Shown here: in pieces, positions 12,270 through 23,679 of the stretch
Layout: each line of letters starts with the position of its first letter
Position numbering within the stretch: position 1 is the first letter of the stretch
Assembly: GCA_935421135.1 (NCBI GenBank)
Contig: OW285191.1
Span: 2,976,001 to 3,040,000 of the forward strand
Direction: 5' to 3'
Source of the DNA: Bugulina stolonifera
Lineage: Eukaryota; Bryozoa; Gymnolaemata; Cheilostomatida; Bugulidae
DNA length: 64,000 nt
Made by a program: the position numbers and the translations under genes
The notes under the pieces: model-generated
The model's database searches: none
What the model was told of the DNA's origin: nothing
Seen by the model: the letters and a program-made list of their open reading frames with translations, nothing else

Positions 12270-12495
12270 CACATGTACATGTATACTGTAAGTACATGTA
12301 CACCTATACTGTAAGTACATTGACATGTATACTGTAAGTACATGTACATGTATACTGTAAATTACATGTGCATGTACATGTACATGTATTTACTGTAAGT
12401 ACTTGTACATGTATACTGTAAGTACATGTACTACACTGCATAGCCAACATACACTTGTACATGTATACTGTAAGTACATGTACATGTGCTACTGT
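12270..12495 (+). repeat. minisatellite of TACATGTA/ATACTGTAAG units
   Basis: Irregular tandem units of about 23 bp carry CATGTATACTGTAAGTACAT and run across some 220 bp. The palindrome ACATGT is present in nearly every unit. Confidence 0.8.
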
Positions 12496-13333
12496 ATTGA
12501 ACTTCCACAGCCGAAGCAGGCCTACGTAATGGAATTTTTGCTTTAAAAAGGGTTGTGGTAACAGACACGTGCGCAGAGTTAAAGGTATGGTTCAAGTTAG
12601 AAGCGTTAATTGATGTACTGAGTTGTGTTCTCTTGCCCATAATTACCCATGTAATACCTAGTCACGTCCTAGTGTCTTCGCAAGTTCTTGGATGGACCCG
12701 GGATGCAGATAAGAATCCGAAGGTGGACGTCCGGCCTGGGTCAAACTGGCTATTGGCCTGGGCCAAAGGGTCTATTGGCCTGGGATTTTACTTGGCCAGA
12801 TGAAACCATCCCTAGCTCATCAGTATACCTACATGTGCATGTACATGTACCTGTAGGTATTTCACATGACAATGAAGAATTTGATTTTGGCCGGCGAGTT
12901 TGCGACTCTGTGACATATGTGTGCCAGAACTTATTTAGCAAGGAGCCCTTTTTATTCAAAGTCATAATAATTATACTTAGATGTAGATAATCATGTATTT
13001 TGTTGTCTAATGAACAATGCAGTAATAATCATATGCACATGTAACACTGCACATGTGCATGTATAATTATTGTGTTTGACTATAAACAGAGCTACATGTA
13101 CAATGTATATTGTACATTAATTGTATATTAGAAAACACTAACGCAAGAACTCACAGGGACCCCTACAAATCCAGACACAATACTCAACAGAGTGCTAAAA
13201 ATACATGTGCAGGTACGTATTACCAAAGCAATTGGCACAACCTCTTTAACACTTCTCCAAACTGTTAACAAGTACATGTAAGTCAAAGATACTACATTAT
13301 ACATTGTAAATGCCTGGGGTTGAAAGTTTAAAA

Positions 13334-14575
13334 TCAATGCATTAGTATTGGCTCTTGATAGCCAGTAGTTGTTACAGAGGCGGTCTGCAGAATATTCTCT
13401 GGAGTAGAACTTTTCCTTTCCTCTTCTGGTGCAGGAGTCTGCTGAATCTGTTTAACAAAGTAGGTTCCAAGATCATCATGCGTTCCACTAGCAACTACTA
13501 CCGGACCACCGTACAGCTGACATGTTTTGGATGCAGAATCAAAGATACCAGACTGACATTTCTGGTCATGTGAGCTGCACAGAGACGTGCACTCCAGGAG
13601 TCTTCTTACATCTAAAGTTTAGACAAGTTCAGAGAATGTTGTTGATCACAATGTATTCCTGAAAAAAGTACATACATGTACTTGGGAAAAATTTGTTAAA
13701 ACTTTGTTGCGAATTAGTGAATTTTAATCACAAATATTACGCTATAATAGTGAGTAAGCACTTCATTCACGATCATCGCACCAAACTGCCCTCCGGTAGA
13801 TACAGAACTTTTAATTAATATCGAACTGCATGGGGAAGAGATGCTTTCTTCAGAGCCATGATGCTTTGCATAAATATAGTTTTCAAGCATTACTTTCAGA
13901 TCGGTCAGCACTTCCCAGACCTACACTATTGTTTCCCAGAGCAGTGTTTTGTAAACACTGAACCTCACAAGATTGTGTTAGTCATCAATAAACCAACCAA
14001 CCAAAAAAATTTAGGAATCTAGTAATGTTATAGTGCTAACTTGGTATGAAGTATGAATGACCATTAGCTAGTCACCAGGCATGGTTGGTTGCAGGGCTAA
14101 GTGTCTACGTCTACATATTGGGTGCCCTACTCGCAACATTTAAATTAACTAAATTAAAATCAACTAGTAGTGACGTGGGATTTAAAATGTGCTCTACTAG
14201 TTCAGACGTATATTACACCTACATGTATAACACTAAGCAGTGTGTTTAACAGTGAAACAAAGGTATAAAAAATTAGTGTAAGGTCTTAAAGTTATTTAAG
14301 TAAGATGGCAGTAAGACATTAGTCTGGAAGTGATGCTTAAACTGGTTCGAAGAAAAATATGGAGATGCGCACAGGTTCAATTACTGGTAATAGTAAATAT
14401 AGTACTATAATTACTTACTCTTCTCAACAATGTGGAGTTCTTCTGCAGGCTGCTTGATGACCACATTCATTCTTAAGCTGTAGACATTCTCAGACTTCAA
14501 CTCAGTACATGTTCTGGAATCCAAGTTCAGATAGATGGCATATAATATGACAAAAAGCTTTCCAATGTAATGCAT
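13334..14575 (-). CDS. candidate secreted PAN-like protein, three exons
   Basis: Exon 1 (14575-14419) starts with ATG and a signal peptide-like MHYIGKLFVILYAIYLNLDS, then ends at a good donor (A|GTAAGT, phase 1). A middle exon (about 13715-13905) stays open with an acidic, Ser-rich sequence, but its borders are uncertain. The last exon (13611-13334) follows a TTTAG acceptor in phase 1. It contains LLECTSLC, then CQSGIFDSASKTCQLYG, the Cys pattern of a PAN/Apple-like adhesion fold, and stops at TGA 13336-13334. The protein would be extracellular. The spacing of the last three cysteines supports PAN only loosely, and the middle exon's donor is not convincing. Confidence 0.42.
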
Positions 14576-17500
14576 TTTGCCTTCAAAGTGCTGTGCGAAC
14601 ATGTGAACACAGTTTCTCTTTGAGTAAACAGACCTAATATACATGTTATACATGTACACGCAATAGGCTTGTTACATCTAAATCAGGTTGATTAAAGTCA
14701 TGATTAATATTATCGATTCCATAGAAGAAGAAAGCGACATAACAATAATCTCTGGATTAAAATTTAATGTTGAGAAAATATTACGTTAGACGTGTAATAG
14801 TTTGAATAGACAAATTAATCATATTTTATATTGATTATTCCAAATCATGATTAAATATTTTAATACTGCTAAATTATGAAAATGCAAGCTATTGGAATCT
14901 ATTTTAAATTTCCGATCAAGGGCAAGAGTGAAATGAGATATTACTATTTGCTACTATGTTCAACTACACTGTAAATATTAATGTATCTGCCGTAACGAGT
15001 GGATATGTATGACAGACTGTAGCACCCTGTGAAGCTGATTACACTGTGCAACGTTATGACTGTTATCGGTGCTTTAGTTAATGAACTACATTTCTATTAC
15101 CTGGATCACACCTTGTCATACAAATAAAATCTTGCCAGTGGTAGTGTCAGCTCCAATCAGCTGATTTAGCAACCAGCAGCCTACAATCTCTGTGTCACTT
15201 GATGCACTATCAGCATCTGCTTGACTATTTTAGCTGCTAACTGATGTAACAGGAAAGTATTAAATGGTTAATCAATGAAAATATTCATTGGTAATCAATG
15301 ATTTCCAAAATATTGTATGGGGGACAATAATGTGCAGAAGAGCTAGTAACATTCATTCAATATTAGTGTGCGATGCACAGCACTTTGCAATTATCACAGG
15401 GAGTTATGTTCCCATGGATTGGATGCACCCATGAGTGGACAACATTCTCTCATGGGCTGATGATGAACTGCATTGCACTGTGGGATAGTAATATTCACTA
15501 ATAGTTGTCTGAGATACAGCTAGTAGTATCTGGATGTAGTAGAAGACCAATAATAAAAGTACTATTAGATGAATTAATCAGTATTCGTAGTGGAGCAGAT
15601 GAAGTGGGTACACTGTGCCTGCAATCTTCAGACATTCCCAATAGGTTGGTGCCATGGTAATTCATAATTTATTGATTATAATTAGAAGTTATCCTCTCTC
15701 ATTTAAGCAACACCTAAAATTGCACAAGTCATGTGGTATAAAAAACTTTCGTAATCATTTTTAGCCATTTAGCTCTTCTATTTATCTGGATGGAATATCG
15801 TTTCGACAGTTGTTTCTTTGGAGCATATATTTATATCTATATAGAATTAGGCATGTACATGTAGCGTTTGAAGCAGCATTGGATAGTGGTAATGAGTCAA
15901 TCATAGGCAAGAGGACACAACTCTGCTTATAGTAGCACAATTTCAACAAACCTAAATAAGCGATGCCGCATTGAATATAGATGTAAGCCACATGCCACAA
16001 CCCCTTTAAATACTCTACATGTATCCCACTTGGCACAGGCGCAGGTCACGTTTCCCAGAATGCTTGTTGGTCTGTCCCAATCTATGTTTACAAGTGCAAG
16101 TACTAATTCATGTTAGCTTTCTTCTGTTCATAAAAATGCTCCAGTGTGGGGACCCATGGTCATTGTGTGGCAGCCATGCTTGCATCACGCTAGTCGGATA
16201 CTGTGTTGTTGCGGCTGCTACCCCAGAGAGATAGTACATTAGAAGGCAAGTTAGAGGGCTCCAGGTAAAGGAACAAACACGCATTGTAAAGTATTTAAAA
16301 AAGGACAAACAAGACCCTAATAAGGCATAATGTGTATTACTAAAAACTCAAACTTCCAGAGAGTAACATTGAGTAGTATTTAGTAGTATTTTATTTTTAT
16401 CTACACTCAAAAGTACCGCAATCGGTCAGAAATGAAATGTTTACAATAAAAATTAAAAATAGATCAACCTTTGTACATAAAATTGTTATTATAAAATGTA
16501 GTAAAATAATTAAAAAAACTGTTTGATCTTTTCTCGGTTCGACATTTTTTTTGGATAAAAAGGAATATTTGTCCTGGTAGATGTTCTGATGGAGCTATAT
16601 TTGGAGGTTAGAGGTAGTCTTTTATGAAGCGGGTGTGTTGTTTCTTCCCAGAAGGGGCAGGAATTCATCAAATGGTGAAGTAATATACAAAGGTGGATTA
16701 CAGTTCGGAAATAATAATACTACAGATACGTAACTATTACACTCGATTACAAACTGCTTGTCAACCGGTTGCAGGCATTGAATATACAATTACAATAATA
16801 GTAATATTACAGTCACAATATTCAATTACAGTTTCATAGACGGAAAATTGTATGCACATATTTCACTACTGTCTCATACATGTAAGTAGCTATCAATTAT
16901 TGTCTCTTTTATACAGTGGAACTCACTTAATTCAAACCTGCATAACTCCAACACTTGGTTAGCTCAAATTGTTAGCCTTGATCCTGGCTAAGCTCTATAT
17001 CAATGACTTCAAACAGTTCAAAATTATTGTCATTCTGTAATTCAAACTTCATGCAGCTTAGGCTCACACTACAATCAATGATAATATATTATTACAACAA
17101 ACATTAGTCACCTAATAATAGTTGCTAGTAGTTAGTAGTTCTTACATGTAGTAGTTGCTACTGCAATATGTTTTTGCTCAAGATAAGCCGGAAGAATTCA
17201 CCTATTAATTTACTGTCCCTTCCGCCTGATTTCCAATTTATATACTGTATGTTGCAATGCTGCCGGTAAGGATCTGGGTTCCGGGTGGTGCTAGGACCTT
17301 GGGAACAGGTCCACCGACATCGCTGCTAGATTAGGTCTGTAGGCCTAGGCCCTCACCCACAACCCGTGATGGGGTGGTTAAACTAAATTGGTGCTGGAAC
17401 TCAGACTATGTACTCGGAGTTGTCTCCCTAATGAAAGGAAAGACAGCTCTTCATGGAATCCCTGCAAAATACCTGCAACAACCGATGTCATACACATACA

Positions 17501-18290
17501 TGACTGCAGTACATGAACATAAGCCATCATTACACGCGAACCAAGCGAGCATTTATTGCATTGAGACTTGCGTCGCAGACCAAGCACGGAGTGGTTGTAC
17601 ATGTAATACAATGTAGCAATAGTAATATGCAAGTAATAGATGTACATGTAGTAGAAGGTTTGCCCACTTGCATAACACAGGTATCTACAAATATTACTCA
17701 ACAAATACAGTGCATGGTACAGGGAACGTGACTAGTTACATATAGGAAGGTAATTGTACTACTAATTATGAGGATTAGGCTTGATTGTATTATTATCAAT
17801 ACATGTAACGTTAAGAGTTATCCTCCTTTTGTGTTCTGTATCACGAGGGAGGGTAACACTAATGGAATCACATATTCCTTACATGCGCAGCTTTGATTAC
17901 CAGCACAGCAACAGTTCATCCTCTTACTCAACGAAATATCCTTAAAGGGGCGGGCAGTAGAGAGCTATCAGTACCAGTTTCATAGTTTTACCAAAATGAT
18001 TGAAGTGGCAAAAGCAAGAATATGGGTCAAATCAAAAAAGAAGCAATTGGGCCATAGAGAGATTGAGAGAAGACAACTATGAATGAACTAATAGCATATA
18101 ACTTGTTCATGACTATATTAATGTGCACATCATATGAGGCGTAACTAGTACTCTTCTATTGACTGCATAGGAAAGCTTGTCATATTATTTTAATGTTCTT
18201 CAGGGTGTTCGAATGATCGAGGAAAGACCTACTAGCACAAGTGAAAAGCCTATTAGTGGTGCTAGAAAGATTGACAGGCGCTTTTAGTTA
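14576..18290. other. no gene seen
   Basis: Mostly AT-rich. Around 17240-17420 a GC-richer island resembles an eroded retroelement segment, but no domain is recognisable. Short open frames here lack motifs and splice context. Confidence 0.45.
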
Positions 18291-18343
18291 TAGTGTTAAC
18301 CAAACGACCCATGTTTGGGTAGTGTTGGTTAACATTATAACTG
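18291..18343. repeat. hairpin, 16-bp arms
   Basis: TTATAGTGTTAACCAA and its near-perfect reverse complement TTGGTTAACATTATAA enclose a 21-bp loop that is itself partly self-complementary (ACCCATGTTTGGGT). Possibly a MITE remnant. Confidence 0.75.
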
Positions 18344-20435
18344 ATTGCATGCTATACTTGAGAAAGAGCATGTTCAGTCCTAGTACATGTAGGTAGTTCA
18401 GGCATCAAGGTCAAAGACCTAATCAGTTGGAACTAAGCTTAGCTACGAGAGAAGACTCTGAATAAGTAGTAATAGTAATAAGTAATAAGTGTAATAGAAA
18501 GATAGCTATCAATGCTTGTGAGCTTGTGAGGCCTAATACATAATAATATAACATTTTACATAGCTTAATGCTATTCATTGAGGAGATTGGAGATACACAT
18601 TTTATTGCCAGAGAATCACTTGATACTGCTAGCTACTGCTATCTGCTTATGTTATCAGGTTTAAAGATGTTTTAAGAAAGTTGAATAGCGGTATATTGTA
18701 TGTAAATACATAAATTTTCTGTAATAGTTGCGTGTACGTTTTACATTTAATTTAATCATTGTTCTCTATTTTAATACTAGTTGCTAATTTTTAATCATTG
18801 ACAGGTGGTACATGTTTATAGATAACAATAACTTTATTGATGAAGTGGAGAAACTGATCACCAATTGTAAGTGAATTTTATAACTGTTGGACATTTTATA
18901 TTACGAAGAGCAGTATAACATAATTTTATTTATGTTGCTTATGTGTTGTTTGAATGTTTGTGATGTTTTCTCTTGTGCCAAAATTTTAGGGTACAAAATA
19001 CAAAAGAATATTGTTGCCAATGCATACACTCCACGAGACCAATACAGTATAGATAGTCTTTATTGGAATCCAAGCAACAACTGAGATAACAACAGTATAA
19101 AATATTTGCTTTAAACTTCCAGAAAATGGTTCCAGTAAAGCGTATCGCAGAATTGCCATGTTTGCGATCACAGTGCTCCATCAGGCCTGCCGTACAGGCC
19201 TGCCGTACAGGCCTGCCGTACAGGTCTGCCGTACAGGCCTGCCATACAGGCCTACCATACAGGCCTACCATACAGCCTGCCATACAGCCCTTTAACATGT
19301 ACATTGCTTACTGGAAGGGGTTTTTCACACCTGATTTATGATTTGTGATGAGCAGCTGGCTATCACTCATTATTACACTGTCCAGCTATGAAGTGTGCAC
19401 AAGCCTCCTACTGAGCAACTAGCGGTACATGCACACCTCTTTGAAAAGATTGTGGGATAGGCACACGCATATTGTGCCATTTACATTTATGTAGACTGCA
19501 CATTAGTTGGTGTGTCAAGATTGAGAATCAGAATATCTATGTATATCAATAATTTCATGTTATCGTCATGACTGGATCTTAGTTTCCATGGGTACTGGAC
19601 TAGCTTACATAAGACTAAGTAGTACTTACTAATATACCAACCATTTAGAATAAAAAAATTCACAGCATCTGCACAGATCTTCTTACGTGCAAAACAACAT
19701 TCAGCAATGGGGATACTGGAATACACACATCTTATTAGTTAGAGACTGCGCGCTTCCACTATTACCATTAATGTGAAATCACATGCAGCTACTCCGATCC
19801 TTGAAACATCGGCTCAGCCTCAAGGTTAACAGTTACAATTCCTACTTTTGGAACATCACCATGCAGCATGCCCAGTTCAACTATGACAATACTGTGATAG
19901 CTGTGAAGTGATTTCACCAATAAGATTTTAATAACGATGTTGAAAAAGCAATTGAATAGAGAGATCACTCAGATTTTGAACTGTGTGTATAACGCTGAAG
20001 GTACACAATACTGTGGTTTGTTTCAGACCTACTTGAGGCAAATGACGGGTGTTGAGAGGAAAATTTAATCTTTTTACTAATATATTTGCAATACCACATG
20101 TACATAATGGCACTTACACGTGTTTTTCTTTATAGTTATAAAGTCAAAAATAACATTCTCATATTATCTCGTTTTACAGTTGTATTTTGTGACAATGATT
20201 TCATCACCTTGGAATAAATAATAAAAAACGCAGAGTTTCTAGCACTAAACAACAATCTGCATAAATATCTAAAACTTAGGCATTCAAAGACCTTGAAGAA
20301 ATAGAGAGAATGGGAACAAGCATATCTAAAAAAAGACAGATGGAAATTTTATGCAATATTGAACAATGGTAACTTTCAACCTTTTCGAAGGAAATTGTTA
20401 AGTAAAACGGAGCAGTACCAGACTACATGTACAAT
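18344..20435. other. no gene seen apart from a minisatellite
   Basis: AT-rich. No domain-bearing frame. The 13-bp minisatellite at 19186-19289 is the only clear structure. Confidence 0.45.
19186..19289 (+). repeat. 13-bp minisatellite, about 8 copies
   Basis: The unit is GCCGTACAGGCCT, with later copies drifting to CATACAGGCCTAC. The change from CCGTACAG to CCATACAG along the array is the pattern of CpG deamination in the older copies. Confidence 0.85.
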
Positions 20436-21151
20436 TCACAGTTTGTTCCCAAATTTGTAAATACCCCTTTCAGATCCAATGTATATTTGGTCTCCAACAG
20501 CTAGTAGAGACAAAACATCAGTGGATAAATTGGTTGATTCAACACATTCAGGTACCTCACCAATACATACAGGTCCCATTGTACCGGTGTTAATATTCAG
20601 TAAGTGAAGTTGGTTTAAGTAACTGACTAGATAGAGGTCTTCTCCGACAGCTACCAGCTCTCCTGTGTAAAACTGTGCAAAGTCTGCTCCATCAATCAGT
20701 AAAGCATTTATCTGGTTACTCGATGCTTGCCCATTCTCCGACCAGATTAATTCTGAGATGTAGTGAGAACAAATAACAAACGTTTTGTTGTTAGCTTGTG
20801 ATATTCCCTTTGGGATCAAAAAGTTATTGGGAGATATACTATTAAACTGTCCAGTTGTGACATCTACAGACCGTAGCGCACCAATTTTGTTGTTGCTGGA
20901 TTATCAATAGTTCATTAGGGTTTCTGTTGTTTATCTCAATGTCAATGGGAGGAAGGGAGCCATATTCACACCTGCCAGCTAATGTAATTAACTCTGAGCT
21001 AGGATTCTCTCGATCCAGCATTTGTAGACAGCTGAGCCTTCTGTTCATTATAACAACATGGGTAGAGTTTAGCTGCTTAACCCTTTGAGGCCCAGGCAAG
21101 ATCAAAGAGATTGGTCCTGTGGCCCAGCTGTTTTTTATCACTCGAGAATAG
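20436..21151 (-). CDS. C-terminal exon of a propeller-like (NHL-type) protein, frame-disrupted
   Basis: An acceptor GTTGCAG at 21152 opens a frame reading ...ILPGPQRVKQLN..., with the spacing NPNELLII...LRSVDVTTGQFNSI typical of six-bladed NHL/SMP-30-like propellers. A second frame (20819-20436) continues with YISELIW, ...VAVGEDLYLVSYLNQLHLL... and ...VGDQIYIGSERGIYKFG, and ends at a stop at 20436. The two frames are offset at a CAA repeat near 20905, so this copy has a one-base slip and would be truncated unless the slip is a sequencing error. The 5' end is missing here. Candidate upstream exons lie beyond the Polinton at 32763-33510. Extracellular location is inferred. Confidence 0.5.
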
Positions 21152-21342
21152 CTGCAACGTGCATAAACAAAAACCTACGCTGTGTTTCAACAAATCAAGC
21201 TAGGAGATTATGGTTAGACTCATATGAAAGCTAACAAGATTTTGCATCTGGATCTGATATTTATTTGATGTTTTGCCTTGTGTATCAATTGACATTATTG
21301 GGTATTAGACCAGTATTGTTCGAGAACAGGTATCAAGTGCTA

Positions 21343-21348
21343 TGTGCC
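21343..21348. repeat. left target-site duplication TGTGCC
   Basis: Six bases immediately outside the left TIR, identical to 32020-32025. Polinton integrases generate 6-bp duplications. Confidence 0.95.
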
Positions 21349-21405
21349 AGTAGTATAGTCAGTGCACTTCTAGACAGACACGCACTCATTGACCCCTGTT
21401 TTCAA

Positions 21406-21509
21406 CCAATCACAAGCCGGTATTTCCGATTTCAACCAATCACAGAAGAGCACAAAAATTTTGCACACGACCTTGCCAAGGTCACCCCAAAATCCCCCCT
21501 TCTGATTGG
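21406..21509. promoter_or_regulatory. CCAAT-box cluster in left TIR
   Basis: CCAAT at 21406-21410 and 21436-21440, each within TTTCAACCAATCACA, and the inverted form ATTGG at 21505-21509. This matches the binding site of NF-Y. The mirrored cluster lies in the right TIR near 31860-31965. Confidence 0.5.
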
Positions 21510-22048
21510 TCGAAAAAACATTTGCACACTTGACCCCGAACCCGGCCACGACCCCTTCCCTCCCTCCTTCCCGCCCTCCTCCCTCTCCCCCACCTCCCAC
21601 TCCTCCCCCACTCCCCGACACCGCCCTCGTCCCGTCCGCGCCACCGCCGTCGCCGCCGCCGCCACCGCCGCCCTCACCGCCGCCGTCGCCGCCGCCACCA
21701 CCGCCCTCACCGCCGCCGCCGCCACCGCCGCCACAACCGCCACCGCCGCCACCGCCGCCACCGCCGCCACCGCCGCCACCGCCGCCACCACCACCGCCGC
21801 CGCCGCCGCCACCGCCGCCGCCGCCATCACCGTCATCACCGCCACCCCTCCTCCGCCGCCGCCCACCCTCCCCCCCGCAACCCCCACTCACCCGAACGAC
21901 CGATCGTTTGAGGCGGTCAAGCCGCGTCCGCCCACGTTGCGTGCGGCGCCGACCGTACACGTGGAGGCGACGCCGGTGCCCCGTATCCACCGGGCCAAGC
22001 GACTAGGCAGCGGCCCGCCGCCCATTCCGAGTTCCACTGGGGTGGGAC

Positions 22049-22056
22049 TATAAAAG
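22049..22056 (+). promoter_or_regulatory. inward TATA box at inner edge of left TIR
   Basis: TATAAAAG lies in the last bases shared by the two TIRs, within CACTGGG.TGG.ACTATAAAAG. Transcription would run right, toward the satellite array and the small plus-strand ORF. Confidence 0.55.
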
Positions 22057-22332
22057 CCTCCCTATAAGAATATATAGTAGTAGGGTGTGAGTTATTTTTT
22101 AGCTTGATAGCATTTTATACAATAAACACTTCACAATTGCTGCCAATTACTCCATTTAACACTAACCTTATGTTCTACTTGTTGACATCTCTGATCAGGC
22201 ACTGACTAGTAGGTAGCTGTCTCTGTTTACTCTCACTCTGTTGACTAGAGGCCGATTGTTCATACTGCTAGAGTGAGAAACTTATACCTTAAATAGTAGT
22301 ATTCAGTGGGCGGAGTCTAACCATTTCCCCAC

Positions 22333-22662
22333 CCCGATGTGAATCCGAAGCCTCCCGATGTGAATCCGAAGCCTCCCGATGCACCCCGATGTGAATCCGA
22401 AGCCTCCCGATGCACCCCGATGTGAATCCGAAGCCTCCCGATGCACCCCGATGTGAATCCGAAGCCTCCCGATGCATCCCGATGTGAATCCGAAGCCTCC
22501 CGATGCATCCCGATGTGGTTCCGAAGCTTCCCGATGCATCCCGATGTGAATCCGAACCTTCCCGATGCATCCCGATGTGATTCCGAAGCTTCCCGATGCA
22601 TCCCGATGCATCCCGATGCATCCCGATGTGATTCCGAAGCTTCCCGAAGCATCCCGATGTGT
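22333..22662 (-). repeat. 31-bp minisatellite, left (inverted) arm
   Basis: About ten units in the orientation ...CCGAAGCTTCCCGATGCATC.... The outermost units carry GAAGCCTCCC with AATCC, while inner units carry GAAGCTTCCC with ATTCC. The first units are shortened to about 21 bp. Confidence 0.9.
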
Positions 22663-22668
22663 CAATTC

Positions 22669-23063
22669 ACATCGGGATGCATCGGGATGCATCGGGAAGC
22701 TTCGGAATCACATCGGGATGCATCGGGAAGCTTCGGAATCACATCGGGATGCATCGGGAAGCTTCGGAATCACATCGGGATGCATCGGGAAGCTTCGGAA
22801 TCACATCGGGATGCATCGGGAAGCTTCGGATTCACATCGGGATACATCGGGAAGCTTCGGAATCACATCGGGATGCATCGGGAAGCTTCGGAATCACATC
22901 GGGATGCATCGGGAAGCTTCGGAATCACATCGGGATGCATCGGGAAGCTTCGGATTCACATCGGGATGCATCGGGAAGCTTCGGAATCACATCGGGATGC
23001 ATCGGAAGGCTTCGGATTCACATCGGGATGCATCGGGAGGCTTCGGATTCACATCGGGTCACA
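22669..23063 (+). repeat. 31-bp minisatellite, right arm
   Basis: About thirteen units in the opposite orientation, containing CATCGGGATGCATCGGG followed by AAGCTTCGG. The last two units switch to the AGGCTTCGGATTC variant, mirroring the outer units of the left arm. Together with the left arm it forms a near-palindrome of more than 300 bp per arm with a spacer of only a few bases at about 22665. Confidence 0.9.
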
Positions 23064-23109
23064 TTGGGATTGGATAAAAAAAAGGGAGGAGTCAAGAAAT
23101 GAGCAGTTG

Positions 23110-23115
23110 TATAAA
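23110..23115 (+). promoter_or_regulatory. TATA box before the small plus-strand ORF
   Basis: TATAAA in TTGTATAAAGGGAG, 84 bp upstream of the ATG at 23199 and just outside the satellite array. Confidence 0.5.
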
Positions 23116-23198
23116 GGGAGAGTGGGATCACAGTCTCAGCATTCAAAGTTCACCACATCACTACTGTACAGCTACACTACTACAATAGTACATTATCG

Positions 23199-23459
23199 AT
23201 GGGTACTGACAACATAGTACAAAACCAAGAAGAGTTATTTGCGGGCTTAACGGACTCACAAATGGATGGAATTATTGAAGAAGAAGAGTGCAGTCAGAAG
23301 AGGAAAGAAGAGGTGGATGCGTTAAAAGAGGCACGGAAGAAGGGGAAAATAATAGGAGTGGGGAGTCCTGCCCGAAAGGATCTTTCTAACATGGTGGACT
23401 CTCCGTCCTCCCCGGAGCGGGCCTCGGATAGGGGCGAGACCACAACAACCCATGGATGA
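23199..23459 (+). CDS. 86-aa charged orphan protein of the Polinton
   Basis: This is the only plausible plus-strand gene in the element. It has an acidic N-terminal half (GIIEEEECSQKRKEEVDA), a basic centre (EARKKGKIIG) and a Ser/Pro-rich tail (SPSSPERASDRGE). It has no signal peptide, membrane segment or cysteine pattern, and I do not recognise it. A TATA box lies 84 bp upstream and AATAAA lies downstream at 23533-23538, so it has the parts of a stand-alone transcription unit converging on the protease gene. Its size and charge would suit a regulatory or DNA-associated role, but nothing in the sequence proves that. Confidence 0.5.
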   Translation: MGTDNIVQNQEELFAGLTDSQMDGIIEEEECSQKRKEEVDALKEARKKGKIIGVGSPARKDLSNMVDSPSSPERASDRGETTTTHG

Positions 23460-23506
23460 GTATTATTCCAAGATAGAAAAGATGCAGCTTTCTTCAGTAG
23501 TATTGT

Positions 23507-23538
23507 TTTATTACGAAGATAAATAGAGAAAAAATAAA
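23507..23538. terminator. convergent poly(A) signals
   Basis: TTTATT at 23507-23512 (AATAAA on the minus strand) would serve the capsid-protease transcripts. AATAAA at 23533-23538 would serve the plus-strand ORF. A T-tract lies at about 23612-23630. This is where the two transcription directions meet. Confidence 0.5.
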
Positions 23539-23679
23539 AGAATCAAGAATCAAGCAGAAATCTAAAAAGCAAAGAAAAAAAAGAATGCAGGTAAGATAAA
23601 AACTATTGGTCTCTTTTTTTTTTTTTTTTTAGTTATAGTAGTATAAAAACGAATTATAAGTAAGGTGAAGTATTTCTCT

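Larger units (their letters stand above)
21349..22056 (+). repeat. left TIR of the Polinton
   Basis: Inverted copy of 31330-32019. Apart from an 18-bp length difference in the CCGCCA-rich block I saw only scattered substitutions (e.g. CTCCCTCTCC versus CTCCCCCTCC). Order from the tip: AGTAGTATAGTC, two CCAATCA motifs, one inverted ATTGGTC, a long CpG-rich (CCGCCA)n-like block at about 21640-21850, and a TATA box at the inner edge. Confidence 0.95.
22057..23198. other. polymerase-free inner left arm
   Basis: Unique sequence (22057-22332), then the inverted satellite (22333-23063), then a short promoter-like leader. No frame here shows DNA polymerase B motifs (such as DxxSLYPS or YxDTDS). The long open frames are products of the 31-bp repeat. 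Confidence 0.7.

Noticed and set aside
17240..17420. GC-richer island suggested a gene.
   Set aside because: The frame through it has no domain, and its composition resembles eroded retroelement sequence.
21370..22053. Several long Pro-, Ala- and Gly-rich open frames on both strands of the left TIR (and the same at 31380-31998).
   Set aside because: They are translations of the CCGCCA-rich simple-sequence block, open in all frames and mirrored in both TIRs. They contain no domain.
22333..23063. Regular 31-bp spacing suggested a CRISPR-like array.
   Set aside because: Units are directly contiguous with no unique spacers, arms are inverted, and the context is a eukaryotic transposon.
22289..23217. 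Six overlapping frames of 110-258 aa rich in SHRDASG or HIGMHRE, some extending past the array.
   Set aside because: They are by-products of the 31-bp satellite. Different frames give equally repetitive peptides and no start context is distinctive.
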